64,000 nt of DNA, taken from positions 12,874,700 to 12,938,699 of the forward strand of contig NC_088654.1 in the NCBI RefSeq assembly GCF_964019385.1, in the 5' to 3' direction. The first letter of the stretch is position 1. Every line of letters starts with the position of its first letter. The DNA comes from Sycon ciliatum. Its lineage: Eukaryota > Porifera > Calcarea > Leucosolenida > Sycettidae. Positions 1-11,006 of this stretch are shown piece after piece. A program made the position numbers and the translations under genes. The notes under the pieces are model-generated. The model had not been told where the DNA came from, did not search any database, and saw only the letters and a program-made list of their open reading frames with translations.

Positions 1-42
1 ACACCATCGTCCGATTTCCAAGCTTCGATGCGGAAGAGAAGG
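1..42 (+). CDS. Possible 3' end of an exon of an unidentified gene
   Basis: The window opens with a stretch that is open in frame 3 and ends at AAGG|GTGAGT, a near-consensus splice donor with GT at 43-44. The visible residues (TIVRFPSFDAEEK) are too few to name a family. It could be the edge of a gene lying to the left or a chance donor. Confidence 0.22.
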
Positions 43-1362
43 GTGAGTCCAGCTTGCTGAGATCTACATATTAGTAACTAATTTACTTACAAAACATTAC
101 TTTAACTCACATGCACATGTACATACATTTTGTTGTTTGCTAAATGCAAGTATAAAATCAATACACAAGATAGAGAGAGAGGGGGGGGGAGGGGGAGGAA
201 GCTGTGGTGCGACTCCGTCGCCATGTACTTGTGTAAAATGCATGTAGGCAACCCCCTGTGGATAATTTTCATTCTCCATGTGTCCTGATGTACATGTACA
301 TGTGCTTGCTTCCGGGCGTCAATCACGATATTTCTGCACGTCAGTGCTTCGCCCTGACACGTGCCAGCTCTTCTATAATACTAATAGGAAGTTTGTATTG
401 TAACGTGACGTCGTTAGTATTGCCATCATTGGTCCGGGAACGGTGCAGGTGAGTGCCTGGAATTTCCCGTCACCTGTTCAGCTGCTTGGCGACTTTTTAG
501 GATACCGTAAAGTGTGTGGCACTCGTGCTTCCATGTTAATAATTATCGCGTTCTCTCCTCTTACCGGAGTTAGCTCCTGGCTAACCGCAGTCCCCTCACA
601 CTTGCAGAACACAGGGGTTTTACACATGAAGTATTGAATATGGAAGGCGTACTTAGACAAGAGAGTAGTAAGAATAGAGCTAGAACTAGAGAACCACTGG
701 AGTTTGCGCTCTTCTGTACTTGATGGGATCCCATTACTATGGTGAAGGAGTGTGAAATACCAATAGTGAGTATTGTGCTGTCTTGTGTTGTTTGGCTTTA
801 TTTAAAGTGGAGTTCCAAAACAGGCCTAAACCTAATGATAATGGTCCCACTGTCTTAGTTTAAACACACATATTAGTTACACGATGACAAACAACCTCAA
901 GATCAGATACGGCAGGGTAGAGGGGACGGGGGGGGGGGGGGGAGGGGGTGCAGTTGCAGCTAAGCTGGTGAAACGCTATTTTATTCAGAAATCCAGCCCC
1001 GTTCCTCTTCCATGGCTGTAGTGCCACGCTTCCATCCTGTATGATGATGCCGTATCATCATTCTCCGGATGTACCACTACGCCCCGACTCGATGTCCATT
1101 CTTTCAAACATCTTATCTTGCAGTGGAAGTGCGTGCCATTCCTAGGGATCCTTTTATCCCTTTATTCTGACACGTGGCCGGCACATGATAATCCCTGTGG
1201 CCGTTCCCAATCGCACTAGGCCTCGCGACTCCGGTCTAATGATCGACGTATCGCTCTCGATGGGAGCTCGATATGGCTAATGATCACTTGTGTGATTTCT
1301 GGATACATGCCGGCTGTACAATGTACTTGAATCAGAGGACAACCATGATAACTCAAAGCGTG
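43..1362. other. Left flank of the array, no gene recognised
   Basis: Unique-looking sequence with a G-run at about 927-945 and a GA/G-rich tract at 172-200. A consensus donor-like CAG|GTGAGT lies at 446-452, but the short ORF before it has no recognisable content. I see no gene here. Confidence 0.5.
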
Positions 1363-1886
1363 GACAAAGGAGGTTCGACTCCAGAGCAAAATTTAAAAAC
1401 CATGATCAAGTTCATCAAGGGAGTGAGGCCGGTGTGTGGCTGACATTGCAAGACTACGGGTTTGTAACCAGCTTCCAGAACCCGGAGGTACATTGTACTT
1501 TTAATCAGGAGTCGGACATGTTCACAAGAACTGGCTGCATGGCTGCATGGGGTGACGACGGAGGCTGAAGTATTTTGTTTAAATTTCGGCCAGTATGGCT
1601 GGACTTTATAGAATGTACTTCGTTACGGGAGGGAAACAGTCATGTACATGTAGGGAAGTTGCCATACAGGAGGGTGAGCCCTCTTTATTACTTCTAGAAG
1701 TATTATAAAATAATGGAAGAAGTGCATGTAAAAATCATGTACAAATATTATTGTTTTGATCTCATTTTGATTCGCTGACCAAAACGGACACAATATAACC
1801 AACAACAATGAGGCGAATAAGGAGAGGCACAGTGAGATAAGTTAATTTTATGAAGCTGAGAGCCTGTGACAGTGAGAGAGAGAGTG

Positions 1887-1888
<2 letters not shown>

Positions 1889-1975
<87 letters not shown>

Positions 1976-2017
1976 GAGTGCGTGTGTGTGAGAGAGAGAA
2001 AGAGAGAGAGAGAGACA
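1889..2017. repeat. (TG)n then (GA)n microsatellite, U1
   Basis: About 39 TG dinucleotides (1889-1967) followed by an interrupted GA tract (1990-2016). The low-complexity ORFs across it are artefacts. Confidence 0.95.
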
Positions 2018-2559
2018 GACAGACAGAGAGACATAGAGGCAGAGAGACAGAGACATACAGAGACAGAGAGGAAGCTAGCTAGATAGAACAGGTTTCTGGG
2101 CTGTGTTTGTCACTATAGTGCATGGAGGTTGTGTCAGTGCACACACATCTGGTCACGAATGACTACCATCCAGTAGTTTGGTAACATTTTGGTAGTGCCT
2201 GTGGGGTAGTGATTGTGAGGCAGCCTACTAAAATAGAGAAGCAGAGGAGAAAGAGGTGGTTACTGATTCACTCGTCTCTACTGAGTGAAGAAGACCCATA
2301 ATTTGATCTGGTGAGATGCGTCATGGGACTTTGCAGTCAGATGTACGACCGCGGGGCTGGAGAGTGAAGACCAATATTTATAATAATATTCTCAGCTAGC
2401 TGTGCCCAGCACAATTTTCGTATTCGGATGCGACACAGGGAGGAAAAGCAGAGGGTGACATGGACAGTGAACACGATATCGAGTGTGGTGCCACCTTAAG
2501 GCATGCATTGTCTCAACACTGTAGTAGTAGTAGTACTCTTATTATATTACTAGGGAAAT

Positions 2560-3281
2560 CCCCACAGACTGGAGAGACTGGCAATCCCCAGAGACTGGCA
2601 ATCCCCACAGACTGGCAATCCCCACAGACTGGCAATCCCCACAGACTGGCAATCCCCACAGACTGGCAATCCCCACAGACTGGCAATCCCCACAGACTGG
2701 CAATCCCCAGAGACTGGCAATCCCCACAGACTGGCAATCCCCAGAGACTGGCAATCCCCACAGACTGGCAATCCCCACAGACTGGCAATCCCCACAGACT
2801 GGCAATCCCCACAGACTGGCAATCCCCACAGACTGGCAATCCCCACAGACTGGCAATCCCCACAGACTGGCAATCCCCACAGACTGGCAATCCCCACAGA
2901 CTGGCAATCCCCACAGACTGGCAGTCACCACAGACTGGCAATCCCCACAGACTGGCAATCCCCACAGACTGGCAATCCCCACAGACTGGCAATCCCCACA
3001 GACTGGCAATCCCCACAGACTGGCAATCCCCACAGACTGGCAATCCCCACAGACTGGCACTTCCCACAGACTGGCAATCCCCACAGACTGGCAATCCCCA
3101 CAGACTGGCAGTCACCGCAGACTGGCAATCCCCACAGACTGGCAATTCCCACAGACTGGCAATCCCCACAGACTGGCAGTCACCACACAGACTGGCAATC
3201 CCCACAGACTGGCAATCCCCACAGACTGGCAATCCCCACAGACTGGCAATCCCCACAGACTGGCAATCCCCACAGACTGGC
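2560..3281. repeat. 17-bp minisatellite, U1
   Basis: About 42 tandem copies of a 17-bp unit (CCCCACAGACTGGCAAT). Variants such as CACCACAGACTGG and CCCAGAGACTGG are scattered through it. Because 17 is not a multiple of 3, every frame on both strands stays open and encodes one 17-residue repeat. I regard these ORFs as by-products of the satellite. Confidence 0.95.
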
Positions 3282-3410
3282 TTCTTTTCTTTTTTGCCGA
3301 ACTCGTTCATACAATAATAATAATCGAGTCAGGGAAACGGCCGGATCAGCTTCGTTTTGCTCAGAGGATGTACGTGTAGATCGACCTGTACAATCATACG
3401 TACATGTATA

Positions 3411-3492
3411 GTGCTGGCAACTGAAATCCGACCCCCCCCCCCCTGGCCGGCTCGCCGCGCCGCCCGGGGGGTCGGATTTCAGTTGACAGCAC
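3411..3492. repeat. GC-loop inverted repeat, U1
   Basis: Arms GTGCTGGCAACTGAAATCCG and its reverse complement enclose a C-run, CTGGCCGGCTCGCCGCGCCG and GCCCGGGGG. The structure can fold into a stable hairpin and recurs at the same place in every unit. Confidence 0.85.
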
Positions 3493-4081
3493 TGTAGACT
3501 GTAGTTCAGAGCCACATTAACACTGTACACTGCAAAACATGTCACATGATGTATACCGTACGCATAATAAACACCCATGTCGTAGTGTTTTATGGGAATA
3601 TAAAAAACTGCTATAAAAACCCTGGTAAAGCAGGCCGAGGTTAACTGAATACGGACTCAACAAGCACTATGACAATGCAGAATATCGCGGTGATACACAT
3701 AACTACACATGCACAGTATGATAACAATAATTATGCATAGTAAATCTAGAAGGGCTAACCAAAGTCACAGAGTGAAACCCAGCATGAATATCAAGCAGGG
3801 AGTCGGTATTTTACGACTCCCTGATATCAAGGCAATATCACTAGCACTCTGCACAGTACTCACGACAGATGTTCAACTAAAGATTGTCAAGATCGCTTCA
3901 AACGCTAAAAGTACAGACCGGTCGTTGGTGGCCCCGCACTGCCTCCTAGCGCCTCATGGTCTGGTTCTGGTGTGGAAACTCTGTGGAGTGTAAGATTTGA
4001 AGCAATTAGCTCGCTAAGTTCTACTTCAGAAGTAGTTAAGAGAGAGCGGCATGACACAGCACGAAACAAGACCAGACAACG

Positions 4082-4834
4082 TTAATATGAGCGGGCGTAG
4101 GGCAAACAGTTGCGTTTCACACGCAACCGGCTGCTTGGACGACTTGCACTGAGGCGTTGGATCAGCTCCTTTAGTCCTATCGCCGGCCCAACCCAGACGA
4201 CGTGGACGAAATTACTTCTTGAAGTAAGTGGAGATGGGCTGGATTCAAAGAAATTGATAAGCGTGAGATCGAAGTTGGTTTCTTCCGTCCGGAAGCTGAA
4301 ATGCTCTGGCTTAGTTAGTTTCGCCAGGCTTTCGAAAAAGCTATGGTGCTCAACATTGGGGTTGTCTATAGTCAGCGCCTTCAAGTTTGGCAGCTTTCTG
4401 ATAACAACGTCCAGTCTTGGGATATACGGGCAATGTTCAGCATTGATGGGCCACTGAGATACAGGCACTGTGTTGCAAGTGTTGCAAGTTTCTCAAGGTC
4501 TGCCTCGCACCTTAATGACATTACACGTAGCGACAGCGATTCCAGCCCTGAAAGCTTTCCCAGCGGGGCCAACTCACCAAAGTTCTCAGGCAGCACAGTC
4601 TTAAAGCTCCAATGGTCCCGGCAAGAAAGGTCCTTTCTGCCTTGCCCTGGTACTCCAATTGCACCACCGATAGTTAGGCTCGACAAATTGGGACAGGCAG
4701 ATACCAGCATCTGAGCACTAAGCTCATTCTCATCTCTGGGATATCTTCAGGCATGGTCTACTAGTACATGTACTAGATGGGTTCGAAAGCCGTAGAAAAG
4801 TTGTTGCAGTGACTTGAAACAGGCTGCCATTTTT
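4082..4834 (-). pseudogene. Decayed LRR tail of F-box copy 1
   Basis: Downstream of the 438-codon ORF, LRR-like coding sequence continues but switches frame. One frame gives CFKSLQQLFYGF; then comes a TGA where the B copies read TCA; then LVSACPNLSSLTIGG and LGKLSGLESLSLRVMSL. The frame changes again to LPNLKALTIDNPNVEHHSF and ends at 4082. Either short unrecognised introns join these pieces or the C-terminal half is a pseudogene. The copy carries a 12-bp TACATGTACTAG-type insertion, absent from B copies, near 4760-4775. Confidence 0.6.
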
Positions 4835-6151
4835 CTAGCGCATCGCATAGTGCCGCTGTTTGCCAGCAAGTTGATATGTGCATAACGGGAAGTCTTTCTG
4901 GAGGCTAGAGACAATCTCCATGAACTCTGCATTGTACCCATTGTCTGGTGACGTCAGATCATCTACTTTAACGACAGCCCCCAACTGCGTGATCTGGGGA
5001 TTTTGTTTCAGGATTTCAAGAAACTTTTTAACTTTCATGCAAAGGTTTCCCAGGAATGAGCGTTGCAGAAACGGACAACCGGCTGACACTAGATCTAACT
5101 CTACTGTAGGCTGCAACGGAGAGTGCGAACAGTCTTCCGACATCCTGCCTGTGTTAGCTGGTGTTGTACCGCACCGCGGTGCGGAGAAGCGAAGAGAAAC
5201 CTGGAACACCTGCAGGCTTTGCAAATTGCCCGCCCTGGCTTGAATTCGATGCAGCAGTTCGTTGATGCCAGTATCGTCCCTGTACCATCCGACGATTGTC
5301 AGATGGAGGGCCAACCTGAGTGATACTGATACTAGAGTATTCATTGCCGCCTCAGTGAAGTGAAAAGAGTAATCTCCAGGATAAGTTATCGGCCACGCAG
5401 CAACAGTGACCCGAACATCTTGTAAATGTTCAAATTCCAGTATTGCGTCCAGTATTGTGATATCTCTTTCAATGAAACACATACTTAAGTCGAGCACTGC
5501 GAGGTTAGGCATGAGTTTCAAACCTTCAACTACAGTGTTTGTTGAGATTCTTGGTCCTGGGGTCGCCGGCGTGAAATATTCTCCCATCAGCACCAACTCT
5601 TTCACATAGTTTCCACATTTGCGAGCCAATTCCATGAATCTTCTTCTCATGCTTCTGCTAGATCCTTGGCGGAAATCGAAAGACGTTGTCTCACACACCC
5701 TACCTTTCCATTCAACAGCGACTCTTCTGAATTGCTGGCAGACGGTTGCTAGGTGATGACTGTGATACCATCCATTGGGTAATTTACTGAATATCAGTGC
5801 CCATATTTCATCCGGTAATTTGGGCAACGCTGGCGAGGCAACAGACAGTTGCAATTCGTCACCTCCATTGTCGGGCTGTGGACGTTCTCCGTAGCGTTTC
5901 TTCCTCCTACCTGCACAACATGACGAGCCTTGAGGAGCGTTCTCACCGCGTTCGCTTACTGCCACGCTGCAAACTTTATCTGTTTCTGTGATACTGAAGA
6001 CCTCAGCACAGCCACCTACTTGGCTAGAAATTTCCCGCGGGTTGCAAACCTCACACGGTTCATTGCAAACACTGGCCGACATGCTAGGGCAGTTACTTGG
6101 TGAGTCTTCGCCAGCGTTCTCACTTGACCCGCTCGCCGACATTCTGAACAC
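4835..6151 (-). CDS. F-box/LRR-like protein, copy 1 (type A)
   Basis: A 438-codon ORF. Residues 1-110 are Ser/Cys/acidic with a basic patch (GRRKKRYGERPQ). Residues about 110-152 are a clear F-box: LPDEIWALIFSKLP, then the cysteine and hydrophobic positions of HLATVCQQFRRVAVEWKG. F-box proteins bind Skp1 and present substrates to SCF ubiquitin ligases. From about 181, weak leucine-rich repeats follow (NYVKELVLMG, LMPNLAVLDLSMCFI, LQSLQVFQV), and a type A-specific stretch FLEILKQNPQITQLGAVVKV near the end. The first Met is shared by the other copies except for one changed residue in copy 7. The stop at 4835 lies before further LRR-like sequence in another frame, so the protein may be a truncated form. 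SCF function is inferred from the domain alone. Confidence 0.8.
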   Translation of the reverse strand: MFRMSASGSSENAGEDSPSNCPSMSASVCNEPCEVCNPREISSQVGGCAEVFSITETDKVCSVAVSERGENAPQGSSCCAGRRKKRYGERPQPDNGGDELQLSVASPALPKLPDEIWALIFSKLPNGWYHSHHLATVCQQFRRVAVEWKGRVCETTSFDFRQGSSRSMRRRFMELARKCGNYVKELVLMGEYFTPATPGPRISTNTVVEGLKLMPNLAVLDLSMCFIERDITILDAILEFEHLQDVRVTVAAWPITYPGDYSFHFTEAAMNTLVSVSLRLALHLTIVGWYRDDTGINELLHRIQARAGNLQSLQVFQVSLRFSAPRCGTTPANTGRMSEDCSHSPLQPTVELDLVSAGCPFLQRSFLGNLCMKVKKFLEILKQNPQITQLGAVVKVDDLTSPDNGYNAEFMEIVSSLQKDFPLCTYQLAGKQRHYAMR

Positions 6152-6369
6152 CTAGCCCGCTCCACTATCGTTGTGAACACAAGAACCTGAAAAACAAGAT
6201 ACCCGTGTTCTTCTTGGTGCGCTCCAGTATTAGCTTCTTGAACGCAATGGCACTCGGAAAAGCTCAGAAACTGGTACCCACTATGTATTCTCTCGAATGG
6301 CTGAGAACTGTTCGACTATTGGTAGTAGAAAATAATTATTGGGAACACGTCGACCAAGCTGCATGATTG

Positions 6370-6682
6370 TACAACCCGCTGGCTGTGCATGCAGACCTTC
6401 TTGCACGATTTTCCAGTGTAATGGGTTGCCGATACCGTACAATACACGTATTCTGCCCGGGTAGAAAATACGAGACTGCTCACACTCTTAAGAGAAGGAT
6501 TCAGTACAGTCATGCACTTTCAGTACAATGCATTTTTAGTCGTTGGTAATGTCACTTCTCTGCGTTTGACGTCACAGTATAAGTTTTCTACCCGGGCAGA
6601 CTACGTGTATTGTACGGTATCGGCAACCCATTCCACTGGAAAATAGTGCAAGAAGGTCTGCATGCACAGCCAGCGGGTTGTA
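6370..6682. repeat. Foldback inverted repeat upstream of F-box copy 1
   Basis: Arms of about 100 bp (6370-6469 and 6583-6682) are reverse complements, beginning TACAACCCGCTGGCTGTGCA, with a spacer of about 113 bp. Only type A units (U1, U5) keep both arms. B units keep only the right arm, starting at ACCCGGGCAGACTACGTG. It looks like a MITE whose left half was lost in the B lineage. Confidence 0.85.
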
Positions 6683-6970
6683 TTGTATTAGCAGAGAAGT
6701 AATGTTCTCTGTCCACCCGGGAACGGGTACGAGGGAGCACAGTGTGGGATAAAAGGAAGAGACGAGTGCAGGGTTAATTAAGACGTCGGCCTCTTTTGTC
6801 TTTGTGCGGAGAGTTGAGTGAGACTAGAGTGTCTTTGTGCTGCGGTGGCCCCCACTGGCAATATGGTCGTGTTCAATGACAATAGTGGGGTGCGCGTATG
6901 AGTGAATGTGCGGATGTGTGCGAAACGAGTGGAGTGCAGGGTGGACAGTGTACATGTATTTTACATCATC

Positions 6971-7622
6971 ACAAGCCACTACTTACTTTTCTTTTTTTTT
7001 TACGGGGTAACGGCCTCTTTTACGGGCAAAATCTTTAAAGTCATGTAGATGTGAAAAAATTGAGATACCATGAAAAGTAAAATAGAATTTTATTCAAGTA
7101 CAAGTTAGGAAACTCCGAGAAATTCCACGTGAAACAGACGGAATTCAGTTTTCAATGGCCGATGCCTACCCCAGCACCATCCTGCGTCGACAGGCCTGTC
7201 AGGCGCCTTCTAGACCCGCGTAGCCGGAGGTCGACTGCATGGATCACTGCAATTTGGCTGCGAACTCGCACCCAAGCCATGATGATTGAAAATGGCTTGT
7301 CACACTTGAGGGCGAGGCGACCAGCAAGTCGCTTCTGATAGCTGGCGTATTCGCGATGTAGCACCCCATCCGTGGAACAAACCAGTGCTGTGAACGACCC
7401 ACGGAGGTCCTCGGAGGCCTGACGATACTTCTTTTTCTTCGCGTTAGCAGCGCGGTTGGAAGTAGCTTCCCAGGATGAATGGGAGTAACTGGGTGCGTTG
7501 GCATCAATGATGCGATTATCAAAAAACGCCACCCTGTTATCCTCCCACACACCCCGGGCAAGCCAATCTGCCCGAAGAGCAGGCTGCCCCGTCCGATCAC
7601 CCTCCGGCAACAAGCCACTACT
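6971..7622 (-). mobile_element. 5'-truncated retrotransposon insertion with 13-bp TSD, U1
   Basis: The insert 6984-7609 is bounded by perfect copies of ACAAGCCACTACT (6971-6983 and 7610-7622). B units contain one uninterrupted copy of this target, the empty site. Read on the minus strand, the insert has an ORF piece, a 3' UTR with an AATAAA-like signal (TTGAATAAAATTC) and an A-rich end, as expected of target-primed retrotransposition. Confidence 0.9.
7152..7613 (-). pseudogene. C-terminal fragment of a retrotransposon polyprotein
   Basis: A 153-codon open frame contains RADWLARGVWEDNRVAFFDN followed by IIDANAPSY, then an A/K-rich helix, FTALVCSTDG, a YQKRLA segment and a final basic LRGSRRR. 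This pattern is familiar from the region after the reverse transcriptase in retroelements common in sponge, cnidarian and fish genomes (DGFW...FFDVRVF...FTPLVFSTTGG...CIRGSR). The D/FFD region resembles a PD-(D/E)XK-like endonuclease core, which is inference. The reverse transcriptase itself is missing because the copy is 5'-truncated. Confidence 0.7.
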
Positions 7623-8338
7623 GCCTACTGTACATGTACTGGCACTGCTGGCGTCTATTATTACGTAATCATTGATATATCAGTACAGCAATGTACATAT
7701 ACATGCAACAGCATGCATACTTAGTAGGCACCGGCGGATTATGCCGGCATAATTATTGGCATAATTTGGTGGTTGATAACTGAAAGCACCGAGAAAGGAG
7801 GGTCGACTCCAGAGCAAAATGTAAAAACCATGATCAAGTGCATCAAGGGAGTGAGGCCGGTGTGTGGCTGACGTTGCAAGACTACGGGTTTGTAACCAGC
7901 TTCCAGAACCCGGAGGCACATGTACGTGTACATGACTGATTGTGCATTGTACTTTTAAACAGTAGTTGTACATGTACATGTACGTAGGAACTGGCTGCAT
8001 GGGGTGACGACGGAGGCTGAAGTATTCTGTTTAAATTTCGGCCAGTATGGCTGGACTTTATAGAATGTACTTGGTGATGGGGGTGAAACGTACATCTACA
8101 TGTACATGTAGAGAAGTTGCCATACAGGAGTGTGAGCCCTCCTTGTTACTTCTAGAAGTATTATAAAGTAATGGAAGAAGTACATGTCTATATCATGTAC
8201 AGATATTATTGTTTTTGATCTTATTTTGATTCGCTGACCAAAACGGACACAATATAACCAATAAAAATGGGGCGAATTACGTAGAGGCACAGTGAGGTAC
8301 ATTTATGAAGCTGAGAGCCTGTGAGAGTGAGAGGGAGT

Positions 8339-8342
8339 GCGT

Positions 8343-8374
<32 letters not shown>

Positions 8375-8380
8375 GCGTGC

Positions 8381-8455
<75 letters not shown>
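8339..8455. repeat. (TG)n/(GA)n microsatellite, U2
   Basis: TG tract with GTGC interruptions, then about 28 GA dinucleotides, then a degenerate GACAGA tail. Confidence 0.95.
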
Positions 8456-8462
<7 letters not shown>

Positions 8463-8993
8463 CAGAGATAGAGACAGAGACAGAGACTGAGAGAGAGACA
8501 GAGACAGAGAGACAGAGACATACAGAGACAGAGAGGAAGCTAGCTAGATAGAACAGGTTTCTGGACTGTGTCTGTCACTATAGTGCATGGAGGTTGTGCC
8601 AGTGCACACACATCTGGTCACGAATGACTACCATCCGGTAGTTTGGTCACATTTTGGTAGCGCCTGTGGGGTAGTGATGGTGAGGCAGCCTACTAAAATA
8701 GAGAAGCAGAGAAGAAAGAGGTGGTTACTGATTCACTCGTCTCTACTGAGTGAAGAGGACCCATACTTTGATCTGGTGAGACGCGTGATGGAACTTTGCA
8801 GTCAGATGTACGACCGCGGGGCTGGAGAGTGAAGATCAAAACAATATTATCAGCTAGCTGCGCCCAGCACAATTTTCGTATTCGGATGCGACACAGGGCG
8901 GAAAAGCAGAGGGTGACATGGACCGTGAACACGATATCGAGTACGGTGCTACCTTATTAAGGCATGCATTGTCTCAACACTCTAGTAGTACAT

Positions 8994-9575
8994 GTAGTAT
9001 TATGTGATACAAAAGAGAACGATCAAGGAACTACAAGTTACGCTATACTGTCCACTAACACCACCAGTTACTAAACAATCAGCTCATGCGATAACATTGC
9101 ACGACACTGACCGACGGTACTGACGTTCTGCAACAAACTGGCTAACAGCTCTAGCACATCTTGGATGCGCACTTCAACAGCCTTCCAACTTGGAAGGTTC
9201 TAAGTTATAGAAATGACATAAGGAGGGGACGGTGAGCGCAACCAAGACAAGCACGAGCTGAAAGTCTCAGCTGTGGAGGACGTTGGCGGATGTTCATGCA
9301 TGTCGATGACGATACTGGCAAGACCATTGGACAATACGGTCAAACCACGATTCCAGAACGCAAAGCAACATTCCACACAACTTGTGTGGCTCAAGAGATG
9401 CGAAGATCAATAAAAGATGTGCTAGAGCTGTTAGCCAGTTAGTTGTAGAACGTCAGTACCGTCGGTCAATGTCGTGCAATGTTATCGCATGAGCTGATTG
9501 TTTAGTAATTGGTGGTGTTAGTGGACAGCATAGCGTGACTTGTAGTTCCTTGATCTTTTTTTTTCGTAGTATTAT
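8994..9575. mobile_element. Mutator-like foldback element, U2
   Basis: Element 9004-9565 is bounded by direct repeats GTAGTATTAT (8994-9003 and 9566-9575). Its arms of about 145 bp (about 9021-9171 and 9414-9555; outer end GATCAAGGAACTACAAGTTA) are near-perfect inverted repeats. Long terminal inverted repeats plus a 9-11 bp TSD are typical of non-autonomous Mutator-like elements. There is no transposase ORF. Confidence 0.75.
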
Positions 9576-9589
9576 TTTACTAGGGAAAT

Positions 9590-10214
9590 CCCCACAGACT
9601 GGCAATCACCACAGACTGGCAATCCCCACAGACTGGCAATCCCCACAGACTGGCAATCCCCATAGACTGGCAATCACCACAGACTGGCAATCCCCACAGA
9701 CTGGCAATCACCACAGACTGGCAATCCCCACAGACTGGCAATCCCCACAGACTGGCAATCACCACAGACTGGCAATCTCCACAGACTGGCAATCACCACA
9801 GACTGGCAATCCCCACAGACTGGCAATCCCCACAGACTGGCAATCCCCACAGACTGGCAATCACCACAGACTGGCAATCCCCACAGACTGGCAATCCCCA
9901 CAGACTGGCAATCCCCACAGACTGGCAATCCCCACAGACTGGCAATCCCTACAGACTGGCAATCCCCACAGACTGGCAATCCCCACAGACTGGCAATCCC
10001 CACAGACTGGCAATCCCCACAGACTGGCAATCCCCACAGACTGGCAATCCCCACAGACTGGCAATCCCCACAGACTGGCAATCCCCACAGACTGGCAATC
10101 CCCACAGACTGGCAGTCACCGCAGACTGGCAATCCCCACAGACTGGCAATCCCCACAGACTGGCAATCCCCACAGACTGGCAATCCCCACAGACTGGCAA
10201 TCACCACAGACTGG
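9590..10214. repeat. 17-bp minisatellite, U2
   Basis: About 37 copies. The CACCACAGACTGG variant is frequent in the left half and rare in the right half, suggesting block-wise expansion. Confidence 0.95.
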
Positions 10215-10346
10215 CTTCTTTTCTTTTTTGCCGAACTCGTCCATACAATATAATCGAGTCAGGGAAACGGCCGGATCAGCTTCGTTTTGCTCAGAGGATG
10301 TACGTGTAGATCTACCTGTACAATCATACGTATATATAATTATGTA

Positions 10347-10430
10347 CAGTGCTGTCAACTGAAATCCGACCCCCCCCCCTAGCCGGCTCGCCGCGCCGCC
10401 CGGGGGGTCGGATTTCAATTGACAGCACTG
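10347..10430. repeat. GC-loop inverted repeat, U2
   Basis: Same hairpin as in U1, here with the fuller end CAGTGCTGTCAACTGAAATC and one arm mismatch (TTTCAATTGAC). Confidence 0.85.
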
Positions 10431-11006
10431 TAGACTGTAGTTGAGAGCCACATTAACATTGTACACAAACATGTCACATGATGTATACCGTACGCATAAT
10501 AAACACCCATGTCGTAGTGTTTTATGGGAATATAAAAAACTGGTATAAAAACCCTGGCAAAGCAGGCCGAGGTTAACTGAATACGAACTCAACAAGCACT
10601 ATGACAATGCAGAATATCGCGGTGGTACACATAACTACACATGCACAGTATGATAACAATAATTATGCATAGTAAATCTAGAAGGGCTAACCAAAGTCAC
10701 AGAGTAAAAGCTAGCATGAATATCAAGCAGGGAGTCGGTATTTTACGACTCCCTGATATCAAGGCAATATCACTAGCACTGTACACAGTAGTCAGTAGTC
10801 ACGACAAATGTTCAACTAAAGATTGTCAAGATCGCTTCAAACACTAAAAGTACAGACCGGTCGTTGGTGGCCCCGCACTGCCGCCTTGCGCCTCATGGTC
10901 TGGGTCTGGTGTGGAAACTCTGTGGAGTGTAAGATTTGAAGCGCTAGCTCGCTAAGTTCTAGTTGAGAGAGCGGCATGACACAGCATTAAACGAGACCAG
11001 ACAATG

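Larger units (their letters stand above)
1363..7790. repeat. Composite tandem unit U1 (type A)
   Basis: First of seven units aligned by shared landmarks: GAGAAAGGAGGGTCGACTCC-like start, microsatellite, 17-bp minisatellite, GC hairpin and minus-strand F-box gene. It is the most diverged unit at its left end and has no Mutator-like foldback element, so it may keep the pre-insertion state. It carries the type A F-box gene and a LINE 3'-end insertion. Confidence 0.85.

Noticed and set aside
2460-3317. 285-codon plus-strand ORF and matching minus-strand ORFs across the 17-bp repeat (and equivalents in all units)
   Set aside because: They follow from a stop-free 17-bp repeat being open in every frame; no start context, domain or splice signal supports translation.
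3709-3993. 94-codon plus-strand ORF (MHSMITIIMHSKSRRANQ...) conserved in most units
   Set aside because: Open in six of seven units, but the units are almost identical, so conservation is not informative. It spans a palindrome, has no recognisable domain and is broken in U2 by a short duplication.
8587-8832. 81-codon plus-strand ORF (MEVVPVHTHLVTNDYHP...) in U2, U3 and U6
   Set aside because: Broken by TGG-TAA in U1 and U4, no known domain and no splice context; more likely conserved unit DNA.
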